Of a DNA stretch of 64,000 nt, positions 34,913 to 44,182 are shown piece after piece. The first letter of the stretch is position 1. The number at the start of each line of letters is the position of its first letter. The DNA comes from Oryzobacter telluris (lineage in GTDB: Bacteria > Actinomycetota > Actinomycetes > Actinomycetales > Dermatophilaceae): contig NZ_CP170723.1 of assembly GCF_043099285.1 (NCBI RefSeq), positions 3,914,488 to 3,978,487 on the forward strand, written 5' to 3'. Below the pieces are notes generated by a model. The model was not told the DNA's origin. It saw nothing but the letters and a program-made list of their open reading frames with translations, and did not search any database. The position numbers and the translations under genes are program-made.

Positions 34913-34961
34913 GCCTTCTCGCAGGGGAGAGGTGCACCACCCCCGGCGTCGGGTGGGGCGG

Positions 34962-36335
34962 CTAGAAGCCGCCGTCGCGGGCCATGTTGTTGAACCGCGC
35001 GTAGTGGCCCTGGAAGGCCAGGACGATGTCCTTGGTGGGGCCGTTTCGGTGCTTGGCCACGATCACGTCGGCCTCGCCGTCGCGCTCGGGGTCGGAACGG
35101 TCCCGGTGGAGCAGGATGACGACGTCGGCATCCTGCTCGATGGAGCCTGATTCTCGCAGATCCGACATCTGGGGGCGCTTGTCGGTCCGCTGCTCGGGAC
35201 CACGGTTGAGCTGGCTGATGGCGATGACCGGCACCTCCAGCTCCTTGGCCAGCAGCTTCAGCGCCCGCGAGAACTCCGCGACCTCCTGCTGGCGGGACTC
35301 GACCTTCTTGCCGGACGACATCAGCTGGAGGTAGTCGATGACGATGAGCTTGAGGTCGTGCTGCTGCTTGAGCCGGCGCGCCTTGGCCCGGATCTCCATC
35401 AGCGACATGTTCGGGCTGTCGTCGATGAAGAGGGGGCTGTCGGAGATCTTGCCCATGATGCGGGCCAGCTTGTTCCACTGGTCCTGGCTCTTCAGGCCCT
35501 TGCGCAGATCCTGGAGCTGGATGGTGGCCTCGGCCGCCAGGATGCGCATGGTGATCTCGGTGCGGCTCATCTCGAGCGAGAACACCGCCGCCGCCATCTT
35601 GTGCTTGATCGCGGCCGCCCGGACGATGTCGATGCCCAGCGTGGACTTGCCGACCGCGGGCCGGGCCGCGACGACGATCATCTGGCCCGGGTGGAGGCCG
35701 TTGGTCAGCTCGTCGAGCTCGATGAAGCCGGTGGGCACGCCGGTCATCTCGTCGGTGCGACCCGACGCCGCCTCGATCTCGGTGAGGGTGTCGTCGAGGA
35801 TGTCGGCGAGCACGTGGTAGTCCTCGCCGCCGCGCTTCTCGGCGACCGAGTACACCTCGGCCTGGGCGCGGTTGACGATGTCGTCGACGTCGCCCTCGCC
35901 CTGCGCGTAGCCCATCTGGACGATGCGCGTGCCGGCCTCGACGAGGCGGCGCAGCACCGCGCGCTCGTGGACGATCTCGGCGTAGTACCCGGCGTTGGCG
36001 GCGGTGGGGACCGACTGGATCAGCTGGTGGAGGTAGGCCTGCCCCCCGATGCGGGTGAGGTCGCCGCGCTTGCCGAGCTCGTCACCGACGGTGATGGCGT
36101 CGGCGGGCTCGCCCCGGCCGAAGAGGTCGAGGACGGCGTCGAAGATCAGCTCGTGCGCGGGCCGGTAGAAGTCGTGGCCCTTGACCGCCTCGAGGCTGTC
36201 GGCGATGGCGTCCTTGTTGATGAGCATCGAGCCGAGGACCGACTGCTCGGCGTGGAGGTCCTGCGGGGGGACGCGGTCGTCAGGGGGCCCGCCGGTGGCG
36301 CTGCCGAACGCCGTGCTGAGCTCCGCGATGGACAC
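34962..36335 (-). CDS. dnaB: Replicative DNA helicase DnaB
   Basis: 457 aa, normal for an intein-free actinobacterial DnaB. The N-terminal domain has RVPPQDLHAEQSVLGSMLI and VPTAANAGYYAEIV. The RecA-like domain has Walker A ARPAVGKST near residue 225, VFSLEMSRTEI, DYLQLM (Walker B region) and SQLNRGPEQR, and ends GHYARFNNMARDGG. It unwinds DNA at the fork as a hexamer. The GTG at 36335 follows AAGGGG. The usual rpsR-rplI neighbours are not directly upstream. The 5' region holds several DnaA-box-like sequences. Confidence 0.97.
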   Translation of the reverse strand: MSIAELSTAFGSATGGPPDDRVPPQDLHAEQSVLGSMLINKDAIADSLEAVKGHDFYRPAHELIFDAVLDLFGRGEPADAITVGDELGKRGDLTRIGGQAYLHQLIQSVPTAANAGYYAEIVHERAVLRRLVEAGTRIVQMGYAQGEGDVDDIVNRAQAEVYSVAEKRGGEDYHVLADILDDTLTEIEAASGRTDEMTGVPTGFIELDELTNGLHPGQMIVVAARPAVGKSTLGIDIVRAAAIKHKMAAAVFSLEMSRTEITMRILAAEATIQLQDLRKGLKSQDQWNKLARIMGKISDSPLFIDDSPNMSLMEIRAKARRLKQQHDLKLIVIDYLQLMSSGKKVESRQQEVAEFSRALKLLAKELEVPVIAISQLNRGPEQRTDKRPQMSDLRESGSIEQDADVVILLHRDRSDPERDGEADVIVAKHRNGPTKDIVLAFQGHYARFNNMARDGGF

Positions 36336-36849
36336 GTGCAACCCCTTCGGTCCGGCTCGTGCCGGGTCGTCCTGCCTGGTGCCGGGCCGGGACCGCGAGC
36401 CCTCGAGGAGAACCACACCAGAGACCACCGACAGCCCGCCTGCCGAGTCACCGTAAGCGCATCCCGACACCCACACCAAGCCCAACCGACAACATCGGCC
36501 GAACGGCTGTGCACAGCGTGTGGACAACCTGGGGAAAACCGCCGGTGACGATGTGCACACTCGGTGGACAACCCTGTGGACCCACTGACGCGACCCCCGT
36601 CATCAGGGCTGTGACCTGCACGTTCACCGTCCACGGCATGTGGAGCGAAGAAAGTTTCGGCGTGTCGGATGTCCACATGAGGGCATCCACCGATCGGCTG
36701 CACCAGGGGTGCGGAGGGCGCAACCACCACCGTGGCGAAAGCGCTCTCACCGACCGCGGGCGCCACCCCCCTCCGGGGCGCCGGCCACCCCCCCGTCCGG
36801 GGTGCCGGTCATCCCCTTCGGGGCCTGACGCAGCCCCCTGGCCGGAGGG
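36336..36849. promoter_or_regulatory. Gene-free 514-bp region upstream of dnaB with a DnaA-box-like cluster
   Basis: No coding sequence is supported here. On the minus strand TTGTCCACA (36519-36527) is an exact DnaA-box-like 9-mer. TTGTCCACC (36563-36571) and GGGTCCACA (36575-36583) are near matches, and ATGTCCACA (36669-36677, plus strand) is another. The rest carries the dnaB promoter and, at 36760-36823, hairpins for the DUF2277 gene. Confidence 0.5.
36760..36823. terminator. Three successive GC hairpins after the DUF2277 gene
   Basis: GCGCC...GGCGC (36760-36781), CCGGCCACCCC...GGGGTGCCGG (36781-36808, one bulge) and CCCCTTCGGGG (36813-36823) lie in series. They sit just beyond the stop of the minus-strand DUF2277 gene. 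Confidence 0.5.
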
Positions 36850-37125
36850 TCAGCCGGTGCGCCCGTAGCGCTCCGCGGAGCGCGCCCGGGCCTTGGCCGC
36901 CTCGACCTCGCGGTCCTTCGGCGGGGCCGTGGTGACGAGCTTCTCCAGCAGGTGCTCGACGACGTGCGCGATCTCGTGCACGGCCTCGTCGAACGCCTCC
37001 TGGTTGGCCGCCGACGGCTTCGTGGAGCCGCTGACCTTGCGGACGAACTGGAGGGCGGCGGCGTGGACCTCGTCGTCGCTCGCCGGGGGGTCGAAGTTGT
37101 GGAGCTGGCGGATGTTGCGGCACAT
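36850..37125 (-). CDS. DUF2277 protein
   Basis: 91 aa. MCRNIRQLHNFDPPASDDEVHAAALQFVRKVSG is the hallmark start of DUF2277 (MCRNIR, LHNF-PPA), followed by STKPSAANQEAFDEAVHEIAHVVEHLL. Members are small, helical, widespread in actinobacteria and of unknown function. The conserved N-terminal Cys may matter. The gene is monocistronic. Confidence 0.92.
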   Translation of the reverse strand: MCRNIRQLHNFDPPASDDEVHAAALQFVRKVSGSTKPSAANQEAFDEAVHEIAHVVEHLLEKLVTTAPPKDREVEAAKARARSAERYGRTG

Positions 37126-37229
37126 GCCTCCACGGTAGGCCGCACCCCCGACCTCGTGCCCGACATGCGCGGGTGAGGTGAGCCGACCCTCAGCGGCGCC
37201 GCACCGGCATCCGGAGAATGATGGGCGCC

Positions 37230-38456
37230 ATGAGGACGGTCTCCCTGGACGAGCTCGGTCGGTTCTTCGCCTCGCTCCCCGGCAGCCCGCGGGTGGTCTT
37301 CTCGGGGAACATGGCGCTGCCGTGGGAGGCCCTGCGCGCGCTCGATGCCGCCCGCGAGACCTACACCGTCCACGCCCTCAACGCCCCCGCCGGCCTCCCC
37401 GACCGCGAGGGCGTCACCGCCGAGACGTGCTTCGTCGGCCCGGGCATGCGGCGCCACCGAGGGCTCTCCTACGTGCCCAGCCGGCTCTCCCTCGTCCCGG
37501 TGCTGCTGCAGCGGCGGCTGCCGCCGGACGTCGTCGTCCTGCACTGCGCCCCGCCGCGCGACGGGCTGCTGAGCCTGGGCGTCGAGGTCAACGTCCTGCC
37601 CGCGGCCATCGAGGCCTGCCGGGCCCGTTCGGGGCGGGTCGTCGCCGTCGTCAACGACCGGATGCCGTACACCTACGGCGACGCGCAGGTGCCGGTCGAG
37701 GCCGTCGACCTCGCCGTGGAGGTCTCCGGCCCGCTCCCGACCCACGCGCCCACCGCCCCCGACGAGGCGAGCCGGGTCATCGGCGACCGGGTCGCCGAGC
37801 GGGTCCCCGACGGCGCGACCCTCCAGGCCGGCATCGGCGCGGTCCCCGACGCCACCCTCGCCGCGCTCACCGGCCGCTGCGGCCTGCGGGTGTGGACCGA
37901 GATGTTCTCCGACGGCGTCCTGGCCCTGGACCGCGTCGGCGCGCTCGACCCCGACCACCCGCTCACCGCGTCGTTCCTCTTCGGGTCGCAGGAGCTCTAC
38001 GACTGGCTCGACGGCAACCACCGCGTGCGGATGATGCGCACCGAGCACACCAACGACCCCGGCCTCATCGCCCAGCAGCGCGCGATGACCTCGGTCAACA
38101 CCGCGCTCGAGGTCGACCTGTTCGGCCAGGCCAACGCCTCGCGCATCGACGCCCGCATCCACTCCGGCTTCGGCGGGCAGACCGACTTCGTCGTCGGGGC
38201 GCTGCACTCCCCCGGCGGCCAGGCCTTCATCGCGCTGCGCTCGTGGCACCCGAAGGCCGACGTCTCCACGGTCGTCCCGCTCCTCGACGAGCCCGTGACG
38301 AGCTTCCAGCAGAGCGCCGTCGTCACCGAGCACGGCGTCGCCGAGCTGTTCGGCTACGACCAGCGCGCCCAGGCGCGCCACCTCATCGAGGACGCCGCGC
38401 ACCCGAGGGTCCGCGACGAGCTGTGGGAGGAAGCGGCCCACCTCGGGCTCGCCTGA
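37230..38456 (+). CDS. Acetyl-CoA hydrolase / 4-hydroxybutyrate CoA-transferase family protein
   Basis: 408 aa. LPDGATLQAGIGAVPDA-like segment (here VPDGATLQAGIGAVPDATLAAL), VWTEMFSDGVLALDRVGAL, ASFLFGSQELYDWLDGN, VNTALEVDLFGQANASRI, GFGGQTDFVVGALHSPGGQAFIAL and VVTEHGVAELFGYDQ are the conserved blocks of this class of CoA transferases/hydrolases. It would move CoA between short-chain acids or hydrolyse acyl-CoA. The start is uncertain among ATGs at 37218, 37221 and 37230; GGAG lies at 37213-37216. It is 16 bp from the AlkD gene. Confidence 0.88.
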   Translation: MRTVSLDELGRFFASLPGSPRVVFSGNMALPWEALRALDAARETYTVHALNAPAGLPDREGVTAETCFVGPGMRRHRGLSYVPSRLSLVPVLLQRRLPPDVVVLHCAPPRDGLLSLGVEVNVLPAAIEACRARSGRVVAVVNDRMPYTYGDAQVPVEAVDLAVEVSGPLPTHAPTAPDEASRVIGDRVAERVPDGATLQAGIGAVPDATLAALTGRCGLRVWTEMFSDGVLALDRVGALDPDHPLTASFLFGSQELYDWLDGNHRVRMMRTEHTNDPGLIAQQRAMTSVNTALEVDLFGQANASRIDARIHSGFGGQTDFVVGALHSPGGQAFIALRSWHPKADVSTVVPLLDEPVTSFQQSAVVTEHGVAELFGYDQRAQARHLIEDAAHPRVRDELWEEAAHLGLA

Positions 38457-38472
38457 CCGGCACGATGATCGG

Positions 38473-39198
38473 ATGACGACGCCGCCCACCCGTCCCGACG
38501 ACCCGCCGCTCGCCGCGGCCGTCCGCGCCGCCCTCACCGGGGTGGGACACCCCGACCGCGCCCTGGCCCAGCAGGCGTACATGAAGTCGGCCCTGCCGTA
38601 CCGCGGCCTCACCAGCCCCGAGCTGCGCACCCTCCTGCGGCCGCTGCTGGCCGACCCGAGGCTGGCGCCGCGGGACCGCTCCGAGTGGGTGAGGTCCGTG
38701 CGGGCCCTGTGGGACGACCCGGAGGTGCGCGAGGAGCGCTACGCGGCCGTCGCCGTGGCCGGGCACCGGGCGGCGCGGCCCTGGCAGGACCCCGAGGCGC
38801 TCGGGCTGTACCGGCACCTCGTGGAGACCGGGGCGTGGTGGGACCTCGTCGACGGCATCGCCCCCGACCTCGTCGGCCCGATCCTGCTGTCGCACCGGGA
38901 GGTCGTCGACCCCGTCATCCGCGAGTGGGCGGTCGACGACCACCTCTGGGTGCGGCGGGCGGCCGTCATCGCGCAGCTGAAGCACCGCACCGACACCGAC
39001 ACCGGGCTTCTCGCCGACGTCCTCGACGCCAACCTCGAGGACTCCCTCCACGGCCGGGAGTTCTTCGTCCGCAAGGCCGTCGGCTGGGCGCTGCGCCAGT
39101 ACGCCCGCACCGACCCGGCGTGGGTCAGCACCTACGTCTCCACCCGCGGCGCCCGCCTCTCCGGCCTCTCCCGCCGCGAGGCCCTCAAGCACCTGTAG
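38473..39198 (+). CDS. AlkD-like DNA alkylation repair protein (HEAT-repeat glycosylase)
   Basis: 241 aa, all helical. Motifs are QQAYMKSALPYRGLTSPELR, YRHLVETGAWWDLVDGIAPDLVG (the WWD..D region used in catalysis by AlkD), DHLWVRRAAVIAQLKHR, and FFVRKAVGWALRQYARTDP. The family excises bulky or charged alkylated bases. The ATG at 38473 is 16 bp after the CoA-transferase stop, so they may be co-transcribed, although they are functionally unrelated. Confidence 0.92.
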   Translation: MTTPPTRPDDPPLAAAVRAALTGVGHPDRALAQQAYMKSALPYRGLTSPELRTLLRPLLADPRLAPRDRSEWVRSVRALWDDPEVREERYAAVAVAGHRAARPWQDPEALGLYRHLVETGAWWDLVDGIAPDLVGPILLSHREVVDPVIREWAVDDHLWVRRAAVIAQLKHRTDTDTGLLADVLDANLEDSLHGREFFVRKAVGWALRQYARTDPAWVSTYVSTRGARLSGLSRREALKHL

Positions 39199-39269
39199 GT
39201 CCGCCCACCAGCCGGACCGCGGGTGATCCGGTCCCCGCTGGGGCGCCCGCCTCTGGAACAGTGCCGGGG

Positions 39270-40625
39270 GTGGAGGACCGCACGGGGAGCCAGCACCGCG
39301 AGGTGCTGCGCCTGGCCGTCCCCGCGTTCCTCGCCCTCGTCGCCGAGCCGCTCTTCCTCCTCGCCGACGCCGCCATCGTGGGGCGCCTCGGAGTCGCGCC
39401 CCTGGCCGGGCTCGGTGTCGCGAGCGCGGTGCTGCTCACCGCGGCGAACGTCTTCGTCTTCCTCGCCTACGGCACGACGGCGGTGGTCGCCCGCCAGCTC
39501 GGCGCCGGCTCGCGGGCCGGGGCGATCTCGGCGGGCATCGACGGCACCTGGCTGGCCGTCCTCCTCGGCACGGTCACGGCGGCGGTCGTCGCCCTGGCCG
39601 CCGACCCGGTCTGCCGCCTCTTCGGTGCCTCCGAGGCGGCCCTCGACAACGCGGTCACCTACCTGCGGATCTCCACCCTCGGTATCCCCGCGATGCTCGT
39701 CGTCCTCGCCACCACCGGCGTGCTGCGCGGCCTGCAGGACACCCGGACCCCGCTGCTCGCGGCAATCGGGGGCTTCGGCACCAACGTCGCGCTCAACCTG
39801 TGGTTCGTCCACGGGCTCCACTGGGGCATCGCCGGTTCCGCGTGGGGCACCGTCATCGCCCAGACCGGGATGGCCGTGGCCCTCGTCGTCGTGCTCGTCC
39901 GGTACGCGAGGCGCACCTCGGTGGCGCTTCGCGCGCACCCGGGGCGCGTCATCGCCGCGGCCCGCGGCGGGGTGCCGCTGCTCGTGCGGACCCTCGCGCT
40001 GCGCGCCGTCCTCCTCGTGACGACGTGGGTCGCCGCCGGCCTCGGCGACGTCCCGCTCGCGGCGTACCAGGTGACCGCGACCATCTGGACCTTCCTCACC
40101 TTCATGCTCGACGCCCTCGCCATCGCCGCGCAGGCCCTCACCGGCCGGGCCCTGGGCGCGGGCCAGCTCGACCGCACCCGCGACGCCACCACCCTGATGG
40201 TGCGGTGGGGACTGCTCGTCGGGATCGTCCTCGGCGTGCTCGTCCTCCTCGTGCGCCCCTTCGTCGGACCGCTGTTCACGCCGGATGCCGCGGTGCAGGC
40301 CGCCATCGCGGGCGGGCTCCTCGTCGTCGCCCTGGGGCAGCCGCTGTCGGGGTTCGTCTTCGTCGTCGACGGGGTCCTCATCGGGGCCGGGGACGGCGTG
40401 TGGCTGGCCCGGGCGATGGCGATCGTCCTCGTCGCGTACCTTCCGGTCGTGCTCGCGGTGCACCTCGCGGGCGACTGGCTGCTCGACGGCGGGTCACGCA
40501 CCGGCCAGGTCAACGCCGTGATGTGGCTCTGGATCGCCTTCACCGCGTTCATGTCCGTGCGCGGCGCCCTGATGTGGGGCCGGGTGCGCACCGACCGGTG
40601 GATGGTCACCGGCGCCACCCGCTGA
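39270..40625 (+). CDS. MATE-family multidrug/Na+ efflux transporter (DinF-like)
   Basis: 451 aa with 12 predicted helices. It begins EVLRLAVPAFLALVAEPLFLLADAAIVGRLG, with AGLGVASAV, YLRISTLGIPAMLV, GVLRGLQDTRTPL, and a second half with ALTGRALGAGQLDRTRDATTLM. These are MATE (DinF branch) features. It exports organic cations or drugs using a cation gradient. The start is GTG 39270, or GTG 39261 three codons upstream. It ends at a long bidirectional terminator. Confidence 0.92.
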   Translation: MEDRTGSQHREVLRLAVPAFLALVAEPLFLLADAAIVGRLGVAPLAGLGVASAVLLTAANVFVFLAYGTTAVVARQLGAGSRAGAISAGIDGTWLAVLLGTVTAAVVALAADPVCRLFGASEAALDNAVTYLRISTLGIPAMLVVLATTGVLRGLQDTRTPLLAAIGGFGTNVALNLWFVHGLHWGIAGSAWGTVIAQTGMAVALVVVLVRYARRTSVALRAHPGRVIAAARGGVPLLVRTLALRAVLLVTTWVAAGLGDVPLAAYQVTATIWTFLTFMLDALAIAAQALTGRALGAGQLDRTRDATTLMVRWGLLVGIVLGVLVLLVRPFVGPLFTPDAAVQAAIAGGLLVVALGQPLSGFVFVVDGVLIGAGDGVWLARAMAIVLVAYLPVVLAVHLAGDWLLDGGSRTGQVNAVMWLWIAFTAFMSVRGALMWGRVRTDRWMVTGATR

Positions 40626-40634
40626 CCCCCAACG

Positions 40635-40674
40635 CACCGGACCCCGCGACCAGAGGTGGTCGCGGGGTCCGGTG
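40635..40674. terminator. Strong bidirectional terminator between the MATE and second subtilase genes
   Basis: CACCGGACCCCGCGACC (40635-40651) pairs perfectly with 40658-40674, a 17-bp stem with a 6-nt loop. It lies exactly between two convergent stops. Confidence 0.85.
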
Positions 40675-40690
40675 GTGGAGCGGTGGTGCG

Positions 40691-43600
40691 TTACGGCGTG
40701 ACGCCACCGATGAGGACCGAACCGGTCCCGAGCACGGCGCCGGCGTCGGAGACGACCTTCATCTCACCGAACAGCTGGCGACCGGCCTCCGGCGCGGTCT
40801 TGGCCGTGACCGACCCGTTCACCACGGTGGACGCGCCGGGGGCGAGGTCCACGCTGGCGGACGGGACGGTGACCTCACCCAGGGCCGACGAGAAGAACAC
40901 GTCGAGGTAGTCGTACTGGGTGGAGCCCGACGGCACCGCGTACCCGTCGACCTCGACGGTGTACGTCCCGGCGGCGGGGGCGTTGATCGTCACCGACTCC
41001 TCGGAGTCGCCGTCGGCCGAGCGGCCGACCTCGACACCCGCAGAGTTGAAGACGTACAGGTCCAGGTCCGCGCCGAGGTCGGACGTGCCACCGATGGTCG
41101 CCGTGAACTTCTCGGCGCCCGCCGGGACGGTCACCTCGAAGTCCTGCACGTCGTGGTCGGCGATCGTCTTGCGCTCGGAGAGAGCGCTCCCGAGGTTGCC
41201 ACCCTTCGGCGTGACCGAGACCGCGCCGAAGTCGTTGGTGACGGTCCACGAGACCGGGGAGGGGACGTTGGCCTTGACCGACGGCAGCGTCTGCGACGCC
41301 GGGTCGACGGTCACGCCCTGGACGGCGGCCTTGAGCTGGTAGGCGTTGTCGAGGGTCGGGGTCGTGCGACGAGCCTCGACCTCGAGCTCCCAGATGCCGG
41401 GCAGCGGGTTCGCGTAGGCACGCGAGGTGGCGTTGCAGCCCCCGTTGTCACGGTTGGTGAAGCAGACCGTGGACGCCGTGGACTCGACGGGCACGCCGTA
41501 CGGGTTGATGGCGATCCAGCGCACCTGGCTGCCGGCGGCGACGCCGGACAGGTTGACCTGCAGGGCCTTGGCGCCCTCCGGGACCGTCACGAAGAACTTC
41601 TTCGTGAGGTTGCGCTCGACACTGCCCGACTGGCTCTTCGCGTACGACGGCGCGACGAGGTCGTTGGACAGCACGACGGTGAGCAGCACCCGCTGGTCGA
41701 CGACCGGGGTCGCCGGGTCGTCGATCTCGAGGATCGCCGAGTGGGCACCCGGGGTGCTCGTGCGCGCCTTGACCGGGATGTCGACCGACCCGCCCTTGGG
41801 CATCGGGCGGCTGGTGGTCGGGAGCGAGAACGTGCCGTCGTTGCCGACGAGGCGGAGGTTGTGCTTCACCGTGCCGGACTTGCCGGACGTGCGGACCGCC
41901 TTGACCACGTAGGTCTTGTTCTCACCCGAGATCTGGCCACCGTTGGCCGAGTCACAGCGGTTGTAGACGCCGGTGCCACGGTCGGGGGTCGCGAGGAAGT
42001 CCGAGATCGGCGTGCACACCGGCGCGTCGATCGTGATGTCCTGCGCGGCCGGCTTGGCCTTGAGCAGCGTCCACGCGCCGGGGATGTCGACCTGGCCGGC
42101 ACCCTGACCGATCGCCTCGATGCCCTTGACGAAGTCCGCCGAGGAGTAGAGGGAGTCACGGATCTGGCGCGTGGTCACCTGGACGTTGCTGGCCTTGGCG
42201 GCCGAGAGGAGCAGCGCGATGCCGCCCGCGGTCTGCGGGGACGCCATCGAGGTGCCGTTGAACATCGCGTAGCCCGGCGGAAGCGAGTAGCCGGCCTCGG
42301 CCACGGGGCCACCCGGCTGCCAGGTCGGGATCGACGAGATCGCCGAGCCCGGGGCCATGACGTTGGGCTTGAACCCGCCGTCCTCACGCGGACCGCGCGA
42401 GGAGTAGTTGTGCAGGTTCAGCGGGCTCGAGACGTCGGCGCCGTAGTTCGACTTCCAGGTCTCCTTGGTGATGGAGGACGCGACGCTGACGACCTTGGAG
42501 GCGACCGAGGGGTCACCGATCGTGTTGACGCCCGGGCCGCTGTTGCCCGCCGAGATGACGAGCTGGACGCCACCGTCGATCAGGTTGTCGTACAGGGCGG
42601 CTCGCGCGTTGTTGCCGTCGTTGAGGGCCGGTAGGCCACCGATCGACATGTTGATGACGTCGACGCCGCGGTTCGTCGCGAGGTCGACCATGCCGTCGCT
42701 CAGCGCGACGGCGGTGCAGCCGCCACCCCACGAGCAGGCGCGCGAGGAGACGATCTTGGCGCCGGGCGCCTGGCCGTCCATCTCGCCACCGAAGAGGCTG
42801 TTCGCGGCGGCGATGCCGGCGACGTGCGTGCCGTGGGCGGCCTCGACGACGCCGATGTTGACGAAGTCGGCGGTGCCGGGCAGGCCGGCGGGAGCCAGGC
42901 TGACGTCCTCGCGGTACTCGACGACGAAGGGCATCGACTCGGCGATCGCGGTGGCCGGGTTGTCGGTGCCGAAGTGGCCGACGTCGAACTTCTCCTTGTA
43001 CGGACGCATCTTCTCGGCGTCCGTGAACTTCTGGTCCTGGTTGGCGTCGACCCAGATGTCGTGGCTCGCCTCGTCGTAGAGGATGCCCCAGCGGTCGGTG
43101 GTGTCACCATCGCGGTTGAAGTCGCCGCCGGCCTCGTCGGTGGCCGAGATGCTCTCGGAGACCCGGTTGAACTTGAACGACCCGGACCGGGGAGCGGTCC
43201 AGGTGCCGGCGTTGGTGACGGTGAACGTCGGGGTCGCGTTGACCGTGGTGATCATCGCGCGCCACGAGCCGTCGCCCTCGAGCAGCGGGTCGGTGCTGGT
43301 GACCCAGTCGACGATCTTGCGCTCGCCGGTGGAGGTCTTCTGCAGCGCCGGGTGGTCGAGGTCGACACCGGAGTCGAGGATGCCGATGGTGATGCCGCGG
43401 CCGTCCCAGGCCGGGTGGGCCGTCTTGAAGTCGATCGACCCGGTGTCGCGGGTCGGCATGTACGGGTTGTCGTCCGGCGTGCCCGCGCCGGGACCGGCGG
43501 CAGCCACGGAGGCCGAACCGGCGCCGAGGCCCTCCGGCTTCGGCAGCGGGATGGACTCGTTGAGGTCCACCGCGAGGACGGAAGAGGACTTGGCGATCGC

Positions 43601-43948
43601 GTCGACCTTGCCCACCGGGACACTGGCGCTGATGTAGCCGTACTTGTCGCTGACGGTGGCGGTGAGGCCACCCGCGTCGCGGACGGCCTTGGCCACGGCC
43701 GACGCCGATCCCTTGGGCGTCGCGAGCATGATGGTCACGCGCTTCTCGCCCTTGGTGCGGGCCGTGGCCAGCAGCTCCCGGTCGTGGGAGCCCAGCTTGT
43801 CCTTCTTCTGCTGCGCCTTGATGCTGCCCTTGCCCGACGGGCGGGGTTCAGCAGCAGATGCAGTCGTCGAGACCGCCCCTGCGGCAACGGCCGCCGCGGC
43901 CATGGCGGCCAGGGCGACGCGTGCGCGTCCTCTGTTCGGTGGTGTCAT
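40691..43948 (-). CDS. Large secreted subtilisin-like protease with C-terminal beta domains
   Basis: 1085 aa. The signal peptide ends TASA/AEP near residue 33. A propeptide follows (RVTIMLATPKGSASAVAKAV to VLAVDLNE). The triad is Asp192 (ILDSGVD), His372 (AAHGTH) and Ser567 (NGTSMASPQ). About 180 residues between Asp and His form an insertion with two EF-hand/dockerin-like loops (DFNRDGDTTDRW and DANQDQKFTDAE). After the catalytic domain come Ig-like segments and a PPC-like pre-peptidase domain (DLDLYVFNSAG, AAGTYTVEVDGY). It is likely extracellular and calcium-stabilised. Confidence 0.92.
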   Translation of the reverse strand: MTPPNRGRARVALAAMAAAAVAAGAVSTTASAAEPRPSGKGSIKAQQKKDKLGSHDRELLATARTKGEKRVTIMLATPKGSASAVAKAVRDAGGLTATVSDKYGYISASVPVGKVDAIAKSSSVLAVDLNESIPLPKPEGLGAGSASVAAAGPGAGTPDDNPYMPTRDTGSIDFKTAHPAWDGRGITIGILDSGVDLDHPALQKTSTGERKIVDWVTSTDPLLEGDGSWRAMITTVNATPTFTVTNAGTWTAPRSGSFKFNRVSESISATDEAGGDFNRDGDTTDRWGILYDEASHDIWVDANQDQKFTDAEKMRPYKEKFDVGHFGTDNPATAIAESMPFVVEYREDVSLAPAGLPGTADFVNIGVVEAAHGTHVAGIAAANSLFGGEMDGQAPGAKIVSSRACSWGGGCTAVALSDGMVDLATNRGVDVINMSIGGLPALNDGNNARAALYDNLIDGGVQLVISAGNSGPGVNTIGDPSVASKVVSVASSITKETWKSNYGADVSSPLNLHNYSSRGPREDGGFKPNVMAPGSAISSIPTWQPGGPVAEAGYSLPPGYAMFNGTSMASPQTAGGIALLLSAAKASNVQVTTRQIRDSLYSSADFVKGIEAIGQGAGQVDIPGAWTLLKAKPAAQDITIDAPVCTPISDFLATPDRGTGVYNRCDSANGGQISGENKTYVVKAVRTSGKSGTVKHNLRLVGNDGTFSLPTTSRPMPKGGSVDIPVKARTSTPGAHSAILEIDDPATPVVDQRVLLTVVLSNDLVAPSYAKSQSGSVERNLTKKFFVTVPEGAKALQVNLSGVAAGSQVRWIAINPYGVPVESTASTVCFTNRDNGGCNATSRAYANPLPGIWELEVEARRTTPTLDNAYQLKAAVQGVTVDPASQTLPSVKANVPSPVSWTVTNDFGAVSVTPKGGNLGSALSERKTIADHDVQDFEVTVPAGAEKFTATIGGTSDLGADLDLYVFNSAGVEVGRSADGDSEESVTINAPAAGTYTVEVDGYAVPSGSTQYDYLDVFFSSALGEVTVPSASVDLAPGASTVVNGSVTAKTAPEAGRQLFGEMKVVSDAGAVLGTGSVLIGGVTP

Positions 43949-44146
43949 TCGCGGATCCTGTCCAAGCGAGTGGTGATGGAGCCCTCGGACGATCGGGCCG
44001 AGGCCGCAGTAGTGGACCACGGATTCGAGGCCAATTGGAAGGTCGGTACCCAACCTGACCATTCCTTTACCTACCTGAGGGATGCAGTTCTGCCACACCA
44101 GTACCCACGCTCCCCCACGAACGCATGGAGAACACCCCGGGAGGGT

Positions 44147-44168
44147 AGGGACCGCGCGAGAGGTCCCT
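44147..44168. terminator. Terminator candidate after the gamma-glutamyltransferase-like gene
   Basis: AGGGACC (44147-44153) pairs with GGTCCCT (44162-44168). It lies about 15 bp beyond the minus-strand stop at 44183. Confidence 0.5.
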
Positions 44169-44182
44169 GTCGAACCTCGGCG

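Noticed and set aside
34962..36335. Intein in DnaB
   Set aside because: The protein has the normal length with uninterrupted Walker A and B regions.
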